DNA of 64,000 bases from Demequina aestuarii (GTDB lineage: Bacteria; Actinomycetota; Actinomycetes; Actinomycetales; Demequinaceae), in assembly GCF_000975095.1 (NCBI RefSeq), contig NZ_BBRD01000001.1:114714-178713 (forward strand). Reading direction: 5' to 3'. The translations under genes were made by a program, and so were the position numbers. Below, piece by piece: positions 1 to 9,094 of this stretch. The notes under the pieces are model-generated. The model did no database searches, had not been told where the DNA came from, and saw only the letters and a list, made by a program, of their open reading frames with translations. Each line of letters begins with the position of its first letter. The stretch's first letter is position 1.

Positions 1-1169
1 GCCGCGTCGACATCGAGGCGCAGGGCGCCGTCGTCGGCCAGCCGGTAGGCGTCGGAGCGCAGCGTCAGCAGGTCATTGGTGGTCTTGACCGGCAGGAACC
101 GGTCCCGACCCACGACGATCGCCGTGGCGCCGTCGAACACCTCGATCGCCGCTCCCATCGCGGATTCGACCTGATACACCTCGGGTGAGGTCGGGTCCGT
201 GGGGTCCACCGTCTTGCGGTTGCGGATCAGGGGCAGCCCCAGCACCGCGCCGCGTTCGGTGAGCGCCTGATGCAGCGCCTCGAGGTCCCACCAGAGGTTG
301 TTGGTGTGGAAGAACGGGTGACGGTGCTCGTCGGTGAAGAAGTCCATCTCCTCCGGAGCGGTCTGGGCGGTGTCGCGCAGGATCAACTGGCCGTCGGCCT
401 TGCGGATCGCAAGGTGGCCGCCCTTGCGGTCGGCGGCGGTGCGGCGGCACAGCTCTGCGGCGTACGGCGCGCCCGACTGCGCGAACCAGCCCGCGATGCG
501 CGCATTGGGCACGGCGCCCAGGTTGTCGGAGTTGGAGGCGCTCGCGTAGCGGAAGCCCTCGTCCAGCAGCTTCTCGAGCACTCCCGACGAGAGCAGCGCG
601 GTGTAGATGTCGCCGTGGCCCGGGGGGCACCATTCGAGAGAGGGGTCGGCGGGCCAGTCGACGGGGGTGAGGTCGTCGACGCGGAGCTTGGGCTCGCGGT
701 TCTGCAGGAAGTCCAGGGGCAGCCCGTCGACCTGGATTCCGGGGGTCGCGCCGAGCGAGCGCAGCGAGTCGCTCTGCGTGCGGAACGAGTTCATGAGGAC
801 CAGGGGCAGCCGCGCTCCCGTCGCCTGGCGCGCGAGCCGCACCTGGCTGGCGATGAGATCGAGAAAGCTCTTGCCGTCGCGCACTGGCAGCAGAGACTTG
901 GCGCGGTCCATGCCCATCGACGTCCCCAGCCCACCGTTGAGCTTGATGATCGCCGTCTTGGCCAGCGCCTCGCGGCGGGCCTCGTCGTCGACGTCCACCG
1001 CGTCGAGCCGGTCGGGCTCGAGCAGCGGCTCGATGGTGTCCTCACGGATCAGGCCCGTCGCGCCAGCCTCGAGCTCGCCGTAGTAGTGGCTGAAGACGTC
1101 GATCGCCGCCTGGTCCACGCCAGCGGCGCGCATCTTGTCCTGGGCCTGTGAAAGTCCTGTTGCACTCAT
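1..1169 (-). CDS. UTP--glucose-1-phosphate uridylyltransferase, UDPGP family (C-terminus beyond window)
   Basis: The gene makes UDP-glucose from UTP and glucose-1-phosphate in the cytoplasm, feeding glycan, glycogen/trehalose and cell-wall sugar synthesis. Translating the minus strand from the ATG at 1167-1169 gives about 389 residues with no stop before the window edge. The nucleotide-binding loop LNGGLGTSMG lies at residues 77-86, preceded by K76 and followed by MDRAKS, the signature of the eukaryote-type UDPGP family rather than the bacterial GalU family. A further block around NNLWWDLEAL also fits. The usual family length is about 460-500 aa, so roughly 80-100 residues are missing off the edge. 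Several actinobacteria use this family. The alternative, a UDP-N-acetylhexosamine pyrophosphorylase, is less likely given the sequence around the loop. Confidence 0.9.
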   Translation of the reverse strand, partial: MSATGLSQAQDKMRAAGVDQAAIDVFSHYYGELEAGATGLIREDTIEPLLEPDRLDAVDVDDEARREALAKTAIIKLNGGLGTSMGMDRAKSLLPVRDGKSFLDLIASQVRLARQATGARLPLVLMNSFRTQSDSLRSLGATPGIQVDGLPLDFLQNREPKLRVDDLTPVDWPADPSLEWCPPGHGDIYTALLSSGVLEKLLDEGFRYASASNSDNLGAVPNARIAGWFAQSGAPYAAELCRRTAADRKGGHLAIRKADGQLILRDTAQTAPEEMDFFTDEHRHPFFHTNNLWWDLEALHQALTERGAVLGLPLIRNRKTVDPTDPTSPEVYQVESAMGAAIEVFDGATAIVVGRDRFLPVKTTNDLLTLRSDAYRLADDGALRLDVDA

Positions 1170-1299
1170 GGACACGAGCCTAGGGCAGGCCAGCCGATGC
1201 GGGCACGGGGGGTCGGCGCGTGCCGGTCTGAGGGGCGCCGGGGTGCGCTTGCTTGAAATGAGGACGTAAGGATCTGCGCCTCCCTGGACAATTCCCGAT

Positions 1300-1977
1300 A
1301 TGGAGCGAAACAACGAGCTGTGCGATGGCCATCTGGGCGCCCGCCCGCAGGCACCGTCGGACAGTGCTGTGCGATTCGAGCAGCTCTGGGATTCCTACGC
1401 GCATCGCATCAGTGCCTACGCTGCCCGGCACGTCGGCCCCGAGGTTGCGCAGGAGATCGTCGCCGAGACCTTCCTCGTGGTGTGGCGACGCCTGGATGAT
1501 GTGCCACCCGAGCCGCTGCCGTGGCTCATCGTGGTCGCCCGCAACACCATCTCCGTCGCCCGTCGGACTGAGCGTCGGGCGCAGAACCTCGAGTCCGTGT
1601 TGGCGCGGCTGGCGGAGGTCGCAGCGCCTGCGGCGTCCGACCCTGAGGACGTGGTCGTCGAACGCGAGGCCATGCTGCTCGGCATGGCGAGCCTGACCGA
1701 GGTCGAGCGTGAGGCGCTGCTCCTCACCGCGTGGGACGGTCTGGGTGCGGCCCAGGCTGCCCTCGTAGTGGGGTGTTCTACGACGGCCTTCCACGTGCGG
1801 CTTCATCGCGCGCGGAAGAGGATCGCGAGCCTGATCCACGCCTCCGAGCGCTTCGCTCCCACCAAGCCGCTCGCCGGCGCATCGGCCGAACGGCCTGACG
1901 AACCGCCGACACCACCGTCGCCGGAACCCCCCACCGGCCCACTGACCACGCCACGACTGTCCTGGAGGAACCAATGA
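1300..1977 (+). CDS. RNA polymerase sigma-70 family (ECF-like) factor
   Basis: Predicted alternative sigma factor directing RNA polymerase to a small regulon. Sigma region 2 spans about residues 26-95, with FEQLWDSYAHRI and the typical AQEIVAETFLVVWRR segment. Region 4 spans about 131-175, with LTEVEREALLL and a helix-turn-helix ending in LHRARKRI. The C-terminal 45 residues are proline-rich and probably disordered. The 3' end overlaps the next gene by ATGA, so the two are translationally coupled; in this family the coupled partner is usually an anti-sigma factor. No convincing Shine-Dalgarno precedes the ATG, so a short-leader transcript is possible. The target promoters are unknown. Confidence 0.88.
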   Translation: MERNNELCDGHLGARPQAPSDSAVRFEQLWDSYAHRISAYAARHVGPEVAQEIVAETFLVVWRRLDDVPPEPLPWLIVVARNTISVARRTERRAQNLESVLARLAEVAAPAASDPEDVVVEREAMLLGMASLTEVEREALLLTAWDGLGAAQAALVVGCSTTAFHVRLHRARKRIASLIHASERFAPTKPLAGASAERPDEPPTPPSPEPPTGPLTTPRLSWRNQ

Positions 1978-2843
1978 GAACAGACACGGTGGACACCGAA
2001 CTCAGGCGCCTCGCGCCCGCGTCCACGGACTCCGAAGCGCTTGCCGCTACTCGCGCACGGGTGATGGCCGTCGTCCGCGCCGCCGGAGAGGCGCAAGAGG
2101 TCGCCCGAGCTGCGAGCGATGGCGCGGTGGTCCCTCTCGCGCGGAGGTCGGCCCGTCGCCGTCTCTCGACGCGAATCGGGGCAGCTGCCGCCATCACCGC
2201 GGCGGGAGTCGTCGGCGTCACGATGTGGCCGGACTCGGACGCCACCTGGATCCCCGCCGCCTACGCGAGCTGGCGAGCGGTGCCGGAGCCCGTGACTCCG
2301 GGCGACGCCGAGGCGCAGTCGGCGGCGTGTCTCGACATGGCGCGAACCGGTGATCCCGACGGTGCGCGTGATGAACTGCTCCGTCTTGATGATCTCGTGC
2401 CGGTTGTTGCGGAACGGCGCGGCGACTGGACGTACACCCTGCTCACGGCCGAGACCGGCGGCGTCGAAGCGAGCTTCACATGCCTGCGGCCGCTCGACCC
2501 GCACTCCCAGGAGATGAGCAGCGCTGGTGGCGGCAGCGGTGGCACCGTGCCGTCACCTGCCTCGGACCAGATCCAGTGGTTCGGCGGAGGCTGGAGCATG
2601 AACTGGGCCGACTCCTGGGGCTACGCCGGCGATGACGTCGAGCGGGTCACGGTGACGCTCTCGAATGGGGTGGTGGTGGACGCCACGGTCTCGAACGGCT
2701 ACTTCGCGGCGTGGTGGCCGAGCCTGCCGTTGATCGATGACGTCGACCAGGCCCCGTACACGCTGACGTGGTACCTGGAGGATGGGACGCTGGGCGGAGT
2801 GGAGGACTGGACCGCGTCTTCAAGAGTGCCGCAGGACGGTTAG
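1974..2843 (+). CDS. Single-pass membrane protein coupled to sigma factor (candidate anti-sigma)
   Basis: Not recognised beyond its context. The first ~60 residues are predicted cytoplasmic and rich in Ala/Arg/Glu. One transmembrane helix follows at about 64-83 (start LSTRIGAAAAITAAG). The remaining ~200 residues would be extracytoplasmic and include two cysteines (in SAACLDMAR and SFTCLRPL), a Gly/Ser linker near 180-195 and a Trp/Tyr-rich C-terminus. This topology, and the four-base overlap with the sigma gene, suggest a membrane anti-sigma factor. However, the N-terminal domain lacks the HxxxCxxC zinc anti-sigma motif. A surface protein controlled by the sigma factor is the alternative. 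Confidence 0.7.
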   Translation: MRTDTVDTELRRLAPASTDSEALAATRARVMAVVRAAGEAQEVARAASDGAVVPLARRSARRRLSTRIGAAAAITAAGVVGVTMWPDSDATWIPAAYASWRAVPEPVTPGDAEAQSAACLDMARTGDPDGARDELLRLDDLVPVVAERRGDWTYTLLTAETGGVEASFTCLRPLDPHSQEMSSAGGGSGGTVPSPASDQIQWFGGGWSMNWADSWGYAGDDVERVTVTLSNGVVVDATVSNGYFAAWWPSLPLIDDVDQAPYTLTWYLEDGTLGGVEDWTASSRVPQDG

Positions 2844-2867
2844 CGTTCGCGCTCCCGTCCGGGGGAA

Positions 2868-2941
2868 TGGAGCGGGTGACGGGAATCGAACCCGCGCTAT
2901 CAGCTTGGGAAGCTGAAGTTCTACCATTGAACTACACCCGC
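2868..2941 (-). tRNA. tRNA-Gly (anticodon CCC)
   Basis: On the minus strand the cloverleaf reads GCGGGTG acceptor, D arm, anticodon stem TCAGC/GCTGA around loop TTCCCAA, T arm with GGTTCGATTCC, and acceptor 3' strand CACCCGC. The anticodon is CCC, so it reads GGG glycine codons. The discriminator is T and the CCA is encoded (+ strand tgg at 2868-2870). It lies downstream of, and in the same orientation as, the aldose epimerase gene. Confidence 0.95.
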
Positions 2942-3023
2942 GCGCACCGCCGTCAGCGGTGCAGGACACCCATAGTAGCCGCGCGCTCCACCGCCGGGAA
3001 ATGCGGCGAAGCGCGCGAGCCGG

Positions 3024-3947
3024 TCAGGCGTCCCGAGCGATCAGCGAGAACGACGCGGTGCGCGTCTCTCCCGGCTGGACCAGGAACAGCCCGGTGCCCT
3101 CGACACCCTTCGCGTCCAGGGTGAAGGCGTCGTTCGCGTTCGACACCGGCTCGAACGCCCAGAACGGCTCATGCTCGGGGATGTACAGCACCGCGTGCTC
3201 GAGCAGAGCGTCGGCCTCGACGTCGAGGGTCACGGCGCCCGGCCACTCGATCGTCGCCAGGCGCTCGCCCCGGCGACCCGTCAGGCAGTCGTCGACGAAC
3301 TGGTCGCCGAGCTCGCGTGCCTCGCGGAAGTCCGCCGCCGCGCGAATGTCGCCCGCGCCCGCATCGGGCATGCACGCCTCGAGGTCGTAGCCCTGGTCCG
3401 CCTCGATCTGAAGCCGCGCATCGGCCGAGCCCGCGACCGAGCGCAAGAAGTAGGGGTGGTGGCCAAAGCCGGCGGGAAAGGTCTCGTGGCCCGTGTTCGT
3501 CACCGAGTAGGTCCACACGAATCGGTCGCCCTCGAGCGCGTACGTGAAGCGCGCGGTGAAGGTCCACGGCCAGTTCACCCCGTACACGTCGCGGGAGGTG
3601 AACTCCAGCACCACGCGGTCGGAGGAGTGCTCGGCCACCGTCCACGGGTAGTCCCAGCCGGCGCCGTGGATCGCGGTGCCATCGGGCCAGTTGACGCGGA
3701 GCTGGAAGGAGCGGTCGCCCCACCTCAGCACTCCGTCGCGGATCCGGTTGGACCACGGGACCAAGGGGTAGGACGCGGTCTCGTTCGGGCCAGACGCGCC
3801 CTCGGGCGTGGGGCGCAGCACGTCGTGCCATGCATCGCCGATGCGCGCCTCGCCGAAGGCGATCGAGCCGCCGATCTCGGGAGCGAAGCCGATGCGCCAG
3901 CGGTCGTTCTCGATCACGGGCCTGGGGTGCGTGGAGGTGTCAGCCAT
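3024..3947 (-). CDS. Aldose 1-epimerase (mutarotase) family protein
   Basis: Interconverts alpha and beta anomers of aldoses in the cytoplasm. The 307-aa product carries the family landmarks in order: the NRIRDG block (WSNRIRDGVLRW), the IHG motif (TAIHGAGWDYPW), the FGHHPYF catalytic-histidine block, and a C-terminal acidic segment near FAFEP-type FWAFEPVSN. The length is normal. The start was set at the ATG giving MADTSTHPRP; another ATG three codons upstream (MGTMADTS) is equally possible. A longer upstream extension in the same frame is not supported, because it would run across the promoter region of the divergent lipoprotein gene. The sugar specificity cannot be told. Confidence 0.88.
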   Translation of the reverse strand: MADTSTHPRPVIENDRWRIGFAPEIGGSIAFGEARIGDAWHDVLRPTPEGASGPNETASYPLVPWSNRIRDGVLRWGDRSFQLRVNWPDGTAIHGAGWDYPWTVAEHSSDRVVLEFTSRDVYGVNWPWTFTARFTYALEGDRFVWTYSVTNTGHETFPAGFGHHPYFLRSVAGSADARLQIEADQGYDLEACMPDAGAGDIRAAADFREARELGDQFVDDCLTGRRGERLATIEWPGAVTLDVEADALLEHAVLYIPEHEPFWAFEPVSNANDAFTLDAKGVEGTGLFLVQPGETRTASFSLIARDA

Positions 3948-4056
3948 GGTGCCCATTGTGGCGCATCGGCCCTGGTCTCGCGCGATGCGCCAACCGGTGT
4001 GGCGATCCTTGGGCTGAGGCCGATGCTGCGGGCTCGATGCGGGGCACAATGTCCTC

Positions 4057-4935
4057 ATGGCGGGGGTGCGGTGGGCCACATCAGCGATCGTGTGCGCGAT
4101 CGCGCTCGCGTCCTGCGATGGCTCGCCTGCGACTCCCTCGCCGTCGCCCAGTGCGGGGGTGTCGCCGCCACCCGTCGCGGCCGTGGGCGGGACGGCGTTC
4201 CCTCGCACGCTTCAGGCCGACCGCCTGGTCGAGGTGCAGGTCGAGACTCCCGGCGATGAGCGCGGCATCGTCGTGTCGGTCGCGCTCGACTCGCCGTACT
4301 TCGGACAGTCGGGCACCGTCCCCACGAACGTGCTGCTCGAACCCGGGTGGATCGCGCGGCTCCGCGTGCCGCTCGGCCCTGCGCTGTGTCCCGCCGGCTC
4401 CGGCTCGTCCGTGGCGACGGTGGAGGTGCGTGCGTACGAAGGCGTGGACGTCGCGGAGCGCGAGGTCACGCTCGAGGACAGCGCACTCCGGGACATCAAC
4501 ACGACCGAGTGCCGTCAGCGCCTCGCCACCGACGCCGCCGCACCCTCGTTCGCGACCGAGCCAGTGGTCAGCGGTGACGCGCTGCAGACCTCCGTGGTGC
4601 TCCAGCGCGGCTCCTCGCGCGCCGAGGCGACGCTCACGGCGCTCTCGGGCAACGTGATCTTCGCTCTGGAGCCGGCGGATGGCTCCATCCCGGTGACCCT
4701 CGAGGCCGGTCAGGAGCGGACGGCCGTGCCGGTCACCATCCGTGCCTCTCGGTGCGACGCTCACGCGCTGGCGGAGTCGAAGAAGACATTCGTCTTCACC
4801 GCCTCCTACGACGTGGGGGGCGAGAGCGTCACCGTCGAGTACCGCGCCGAGGGAGCCACGCAGGAGGCACTCCAGGCGCTGGTCGATCAGTGCGCCGCAC
4901 GGAGCGAGTCGGACGGAATCGGCGGGCAGCGATGA
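4057..4935 (+). CDS. Secreted lipoprotein of unknown function
   Basis: The N-terminus is a lipoprotein signal peptide: a short basic start, a hydrophobic stretch (AIVCAIALAS) and a lipobox LAS-C with Cys20 as the lipidation site. A Ser/Pro/Thr linker (about residues 21-45) then leads to a ~245-residue beta-rich-looking domain. Within it, two halves resemble each other loosely (VEVQVETPGDERG and RTAVPVTIRASR regions), as in tandem Ig-like folds, though the similarity is weak. It is predicted to sit on the outer face of the cytoplasmic membrane. It is divergent from the epimerase gene and has no recognised partner. Confidence 0.8.
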   Translation: MAGVRWATSAIVCAIALASCDGSPATPSPSPSAGVSPPPVAAVGGTAFPRTLQADRLVEVQVETPGDERGIVVSVALDSPYFGQSGTVPTNVLLEPGWIARLRVPLGPALCPAGSGSSVATVEVRAYEGVDVAEREVTLEDSALRDINTTECRQRLATDAAAPSFATEPVVSGDALQTSVVLQRGSSRAEATLTALSGNVIFALEPADGSIPVTLEAGQERTAVPVTIRASRCDAHALAESKKTFVFTASYDVGGESVTVEYRAEGATQEALQALVDQCAARSESDGIGGQR

Positions 4936-5188
4936 CCGTCCCCGCGTCACGTGGTCGTGCCCCGGGAGACTGGTGGCGACGGATGGGCCGTGAGCGTGCA
5001 CGATCGAGCTGCGTGACTTCTGGCCCTTCGGGAAGGGGAGGGTCGTCGCTGGTAGATCGGCGATCCTCGAGCCGAGTGGGAATAGCGCCAGTTGAGGGGC
5101 GGTTGGCACTGGTGCAGGTGTCGCCCAGGGAGAGTCCCCGTCGCACAACGCGGCGCGCGGCATCGCCTACTCGGGAGGTGCAGTACCA

Positions 5189-5419
5189 ATGGCTATAGGC
5201 TCCGGCATTTTCTTGATCGCGCTCGGCGCGATCATGGCTTTCGCGCTCAATGAGAGCGTTGACGCGGTCGACCTGGAGCTCGTGGGGTACATCCTCATGG
5301 GCGCTGGTGTGGTCGGCATCATCATCTCGCTCGTCCTGAACCGTCAGCGTGCCAACACCACGCACCGCGAGGTCAAGGAAGAGCACGTCGACGAGCACCG
5401 TCGCAACATCGACAGCTGA
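5189..5419 (+). CDS. Small membrane protein, DUF6458 family
   Basis: A 76-aa protein with two hydrophobic helices (residues 4-20 and 31-50) and a charged, His/Glu-rich cytoplasmic tail ending in EHRRNIDS. The opening IGSGIFLIALGAIMAFAL matches the actinobacterial DUF6458 pattern. The ATG has a strong Shine-Dalgarno (GGGAGG at 5174-5179). A perfect hairpin just downstream closes the transcript, so this is probably a monocistronic unit. The 250-bp stretch upstream holds its promoter but shows no recognisable motif. The function of the family is unknown. Confidence 0.85.
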   Translation: MAIGSGIFLIALGAIMAFALNESVDAVDLELVGYILMGAGVVGIIISLVLNRQRANTTHREVKEEHVDEHRRNIDS

Positions 5420-5441
5420 TCGTTCCCCCCCCTCACTCACC

Positions 5442-5480
5442 CACGTCGGGCCGCGACCTCACCGGTCGCGGCCCGACGTG
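5442..5480. terminator. Perfect 17-bp hairpin between convergent genes
   Basis: The arms 5442-5458 and 5464-5480 are perfectly complementary (CACGTCGGGCCGCGACC against its reverse complement) with a 5-nt loop. The hairpin sits between the convergent DUF6458 and MFS genes, so it can terminate both. A run of C rather than T precedes it and no U-tract follows, as is common in high-GC actinobacteria. Confidence 0.85.
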
Positions 5481-5497
5481 CGTCTGGGGGCGGTGCA

Positions 5498-6823
5498 TCA
5501 GGGCTGCCCGCTGGCGTCCTCGATCTGCTGAGCCCGCAATCGCAGCACGGCGTCCTCGCGGGCGTTGGTCTGGGTGGGGTAGGTGAACTCCAGCAACGGC
5601 CGATGCCGGTGGTACGTGACCTCGAGGTTCCAGTGACGCACGGACCACAGCGTCGCGCCCAGTGCCACCGCGATCGCCGCGATGGCGCCCACACCGATCG
5701 CCCAGCGCGGGTTGGCGTCGCCGATCCACCCCACCAGCGGCGAGCCGAACGGCGTGGACCCCAGCAGGATCATCGAGTACAGCGCCATCACTCGCCCGCG
5801 CATGTGGGTCGAGGTGCTGGTCTGGATCGCCGCGTTCGCTGAGGTCAGCATGGTGAGGGCGAAGAAGCCGACCGCGACCGATACCACGAGGTACCACTCG
5901 TACGAGGGCATCACCGCCATCAGGGCGCTCGCGATGCCGAACATGAATGCGGAGCCGAGGATCAGCCGCAGCCTCACCTGGCTGCGCCTCGCCGCTAGCA
6001 GAGCACCGGCGAGAGAGCCGATCGCCACCACCGAGCCCATCAGCCCGTAGTCCTCGGGACCGCGATCGAACTCGATGCGCGCCATCAGCGCGCTGGTCAT
6101 CTGGAAGTTCAGGCCGAGGGCCGCGACCACGGAGACCACGATCATCACCACGATCACGTCGGACCGTCCCCGCACGTAGCGGATCCCCTCCCGGATCTGT
6201 CCGGGGCTGCGGGGGGCGCGCTCGAGCGGAACGAGTTCAGACGACCGCATGAGCAGCAGCGCCACGATCGTCGCGATGAAGGTGAGCCCGTTGACCACGA
6301 ACACCCAGCCGATGCCGATCCACGCGACGGTCAGTCCGGCGACCCCCGGCCCGATCAGTCGGGCGGCGTTGAACGACGCGCTGTTGAGCCCCACGGCGTT
6401 GGTGAGGCCGTCGGGCGGCACGAGCGACGCGACGAACGTCTGGCGCACCGGGACATCGAGCGCGCTGACGATGCCGAGGCCGAAGGCGAAGGCGTACACG
6501 TGCCACAGTTCCGCCTGTCCGAGCAGCACCAGGGCCCCCAGACCGAGACCCAGCATCGCGGCGGCGCCCTGCGTGGCGATGAGCAGCGCCCGCTGGTTCA
6601 TGCGATCCGCGAGCACACCGGCCCATGGGCCGAGGATCAGGAAGGGGAGGAACTGGAGCGCCGTCACGACTCCGACGGCGACGCCGGAGTCGTTGGTGAG
6701 CACCGTCAGCACGAGCCAGTCCTGGGCCACGCGCTGCATCCAGGTGCCCACGTTGGAGACGAGTGCGCCTGCGAACCAGAGCCGGTAGTTGACGTAGCGC
6801 AGTGACGCGAACGTACGGCTCAT
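5498..6823 (-). CDS. MFS transporter (EntS-like exporter family)
   Basis: A 441-aa, roughly 12-helix major facilitator. It opens with FASLRYVNYRLWFAGALVSN and WMQRVAQDWLVL, typical of the EntS/DUF894-type branch that includes multidrug and siderophore exporters. The conserved loop 2-3 motif appears as ADRMNQR after GPWAGVL. It is predicted to export small hydrophobic compounds by proton antiport. The start is the ATG beginning MSRTFA; longer upstream readings of this frame are low-complexity and were ignored. There is no adjacent regulator to hint at the substrate. Confidence 0.85.
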   Translation of the reverse strand: MSRTFASLRYVNYRLWFAGALVSNVGTWMQRVAQDWLVLTVLTNDSGVAVGVVTALQFLPFLILGPWAGVLADRMNQRALLIATQGAAAMLGLGLGALVLLGQAELWHVYAFAFGLGIVSALDVPVRQTFVASLVPPDGLTNAVGLNSASFNAARLIGPGVAGLTVAWIGIGWVFVVNGLTFIATIVALLLMRSSELVPLERAPRSPGQIREGIRYVRGRSDVIVVMIVVSVVAALGLNFQMTSALMARIEFDRGPEDYGLMGSVVAIGSLAGALLAARRSQVRLRLILGSAFMFGIASALMAVMPSYEWYLVVSVAVGFFALTMLTSANAAIQTSTSTHMRGRVMALYSMILLGSTPFGSPLVGWIGDANPRWAIGVGAIAAIAVALGATLWSVRHWNLEVTYHRHRPLLEFTYPTQTNAREDAVLRLRAQQIEDASGQP

Positions 6824-6937
6824 GGTGTGCGGCCGTGTGCGGCGAGGCGAGACATGCCACCAACTTACGTCGGTCGCAGGCCGCCGAGGCGCGGTTCGAG
6901 TGCCCGGTGAGCGTGAGCAGGACGCTAGCGTGGGCGC

Positions 6938-7738
6938 ATGCCTGAGACGATTCCGCGCAAGCCGTTGCAGTGGGCCCAAGTGACGGTGATCGGCGCGATC
7001 GGCGTCGGCATCCTCGCCTTCGGCATGTGGATCATGGTGTTCTTCTGGGTCCTGTTCTCCTTCATCGATTCCGTCGATTGGCTGCCGACGGTCGTGAATG
7101 TGATCTCCGCGGCCCTCGCAGTAATCCTCCCGTTCGTGGCCTGGCGAATGCTGGCCCGTGGCTCGCGCGAGGTCATCGACATGCAGGAAAGCATCGAGAT
7201 CGAAGGCCTCGACTCGGTGGTGGGGGAACTCCCGCGCTCGACCCACCGGGCCAGCATGGAGCAGGTCACGGACGCTCTGGTGCGTCTCAACGAACTCGAC
7301 CTTCCGTACTCGGTGGCGGTCGACGGTGATGTACACAAGGCCACGGTGACGGTCGAGTGGCGCACCGAGGAGCTCCGCTGGCGCACCCTGCTGACACGCG
7401 GGCGGCAGGTCATGCGGTGGCGCATGCTCGTGAAGCTCGACGGCGAGACGGGTCGCTACACCTTCACGGAGTTGGCGTCGACCTCCACGCTGGTCGGGTC
7501 AGGTGCGAGCGCGTCCTTGACCGGAGCCAGGAGCTGGTCGCGGGCGAAGTCGATGGGCGCCGGCTCGGTGACCAAGGTGTGGGCCGCGGGGCAGGTCGAC
7601 AGCCCGGCGGGAACAGCGTCCTCGGGCTCGATCCGCCTCGTCCCGGCCGATGCGAAGGTGCCGGTGTTCCGCATCCTGCGCGCGCACGGATGGCGGCCCA
7701 AGCGCGACAGCGCCTTCTGGCGGCAGTGGGAGTACTAG
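6938..7738 (+). CDS. Conserved hypothetical two-helix membrane protein
   Basis: 266 aa. Two adjacent transmembrane helices occupy about residues 12-42 and 49-67. They are followed by a ~195-residue soluble region containing a helical acidic patch (VIDMQESIEIEGLDS), a beta-rich central part, and a conserved-looking C-terminus rich in Arg/Trp (HGWRPKRDSAFWRQWEY). I do not recognise the family. The gene is divergent from the MFS gene and not closely linked to anything downstream. Confidence 0.72.
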   Translation: MPETIPRKPLQWAQVTVIGAIGVGILAFGMWIMVFFWVLFSFIDSVDWLPTVVNVISAALAVILPFVAWRMLARGSREVIDMQESIEIEGLDSVVGELPRSTHRASMEQVTDALVRLNELDLPYSVAVDGDVHKATVTVEWRTEELRWRTLLTRGRQVMRWRMLVKLDGETGRYTFTELASTSTLVGSGASASLTGARSWSRAKSMGAGSVTKVWAAGQVDSPAGTASSGSIRLVPADAKVPVFRILRAHGWRPKRDSAFWRQWEY

Positions 7739-8059
7739 CCGCCGCAGGGCGCGGCCCTGACGCGCTCGGGCCCGAGCCGGCGTCCCGGGCGGCGACCAGA
7801 GAGACGTCGGGCTTGACAGTCCTGCCAGCGATCGGCACGGTCATGCGCCCCACGCCGACGACGCGATGACCGGGGCCCCGCAGCACGAAGGCGAACGGCG
7901 CGAGCCAGGGGTCGCCCCGGTAGATGTGCCAGTGATAGGGCTCGAGGCCGGCGTCAGCGACCCCGACCGGGGCCTCTCCCTTTCCCGGAGCCGGGTCCCG
8001 CTCGTCGTCACGGAGCACGGGGGTCTCCCGCCCGCCGTAGCGGTCCTACGTGACGACCC
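7739..8059. other. Gap with possible decayed minus-strand coding sequence
   Basis: There is no confident gene here. On the minus strand, from about 8042 down to 7741, the reading frame stays open and has actinobacterial-looking codon use, including a plausible protein-like stretch (GLEPYHWHIYRGDPW). It has no stop of its own and runs into the oppositely oriented gene next door, and I do not recognise it. It may be the remnant of a gene whose 3' end was lost. Confidence 0.3.
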
Positions 8060-9094
8060 TCATGGCGTCACCACGACCTTGCCGCGCGCGTGCCCGGACG
8101 CGACCCGCGCCATGGCCTCCGAGCCGCGCTCGAGAGGAAGGACGACGTCGAGCAGCGGTGAGAGGGTGCCGTCGCGCAGCGCCCCTGCGATCGACTCGAG
8201 CGCCGCCGTCGACGGCGTCGACAAGAACGCTCGATACCGTCGGCGCAGCAGCACCCGCCGCGCGTGGCAACGAGCGACGCGCATGAGCGGCCCGCCGTCA
8301 GGGCCGGGCAGGCCGCTGTTGGGCAGCACCACGCCCGTGGCAGAGGTGAGTGCGTGGAGCTCCTCCATGGGGGTGGCCCCCACGTTGTCGAAGATCACGT
8401 CGAACCACGCGGGGAGGTCCGCCACGGATTCGCGCGTGTAGTCGACGATCGCGTGCGCACCCAGGGCCCGGACGGCGTCCGCATTGCGGCCCGAGCACAC
8501 GGCCGTCACGTGGGCGCCCGCGTGCGTGGCGAGCTGCACCGCGAACGACCCGATGCCGCCTGAGGCCCCGATGATGAGCACGCGCTTGCCGTTCGCATCG
8601 GCGTCCGGCGGGAGACCTCCCGCGACGAGCCCGTCGCGAGCCGCGAGCGCCGCCATGACGGACGCCGCGGCATCGACCCACGGCACGCCCTCCGGGACTC
8701 GCGCGATGCGGTCGCCCCTGGCGAGCGCGTATTCGGCGAGGGACCCGGAGGACGCCTCGCCGAACACGCGGTCGCCTCGACGCCAATGCGCCACGTCCGC
8801 GCCCACTGCGACGACCTCTCCAGCGACGTCGGAGCCGCGCACGGTGACCTTGGGGCGGCGCGCTCCCGCCGCGAGTCGCAGCACCTTCGGCCGTCCGCGC
8901 ATGAGGAACACATCCGCGGGGTTGAGCGCCGCCGCCGCGACGCGCACGAGTACGTCTCGCGGCCCGGGGGTGGGAACGGGCAGCCGGGTCGCCGCGAGGT
9001 CGTCCGCCTCGCCATAGCGGTGCTGGGCGATCACGGCCATCGTCGCGGGGAGGTCCGAGGAGGGCGTCTCGACCCGTGCGTCGGAGGGGCGCAT
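8060..9094 (-). CDS. NAD(P)-dependent zinc-type alcohol dehydrogenase / quinone oxidoreductase
   Basis: A 344-aa medium-chain dehydrogenase/reductase. It has the GroES-like N-terminal half (VAAAALNPADVFLMRG, GSDVAGEVVAVGADV, GDRVFGEASSGSLAEYA), then a Rossmann half with the NADPH loop GASGGIGSFAVQLATHAGA. The catalytic zinc ligands of true alcohol dehydrogenases are absent, which points to the quinone-oxidoreductase/enone-reductase branch. Its start overlaps the stop of the upstream DUF4386 gene by one base (TGATG), so the two are co-translated. The true N-terminus could instead be the internal Met of MAVIAQHRYG. The substrate is unknown. Confidence 0.85.
   Translation of the reverse strand: MRPSDARVETPSSDLPATMAVIAQHRYGEADDLAATRLPVPTPGPRDVLVRVAAAALNPADVFLMRGRPKVLRLAAGARRPKVTVRGSDVAGEVVAVGADVAHWRRGDRVFGEASSGSLAEYALARGDRIARVPEGVPWVDAAASVMAALAARDGLVAGGLPPDADANGKRVLIIGASGGIGSFAVQLATHAGAHVTAVCSGRNADAVRALGAHAIVDYTRESVADLPAWFDVIFDNVGATPMEELHALTSATGVVLPNSGLPGPDGGPLMRVARCHARRVLLRRRYRAFLSTPSTAALESIAGALRDGTLSPLLDVVLPLERGSEAMARVASGHARGKVVVTP

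Noticed and set aside
5498..7336. Longer start for the MFS transporter
   Set aside because: The extension lies opposite the divergent membrane-protein gene and has no membrane or domain features; MFS proteins begin near MSRTFASLRY.
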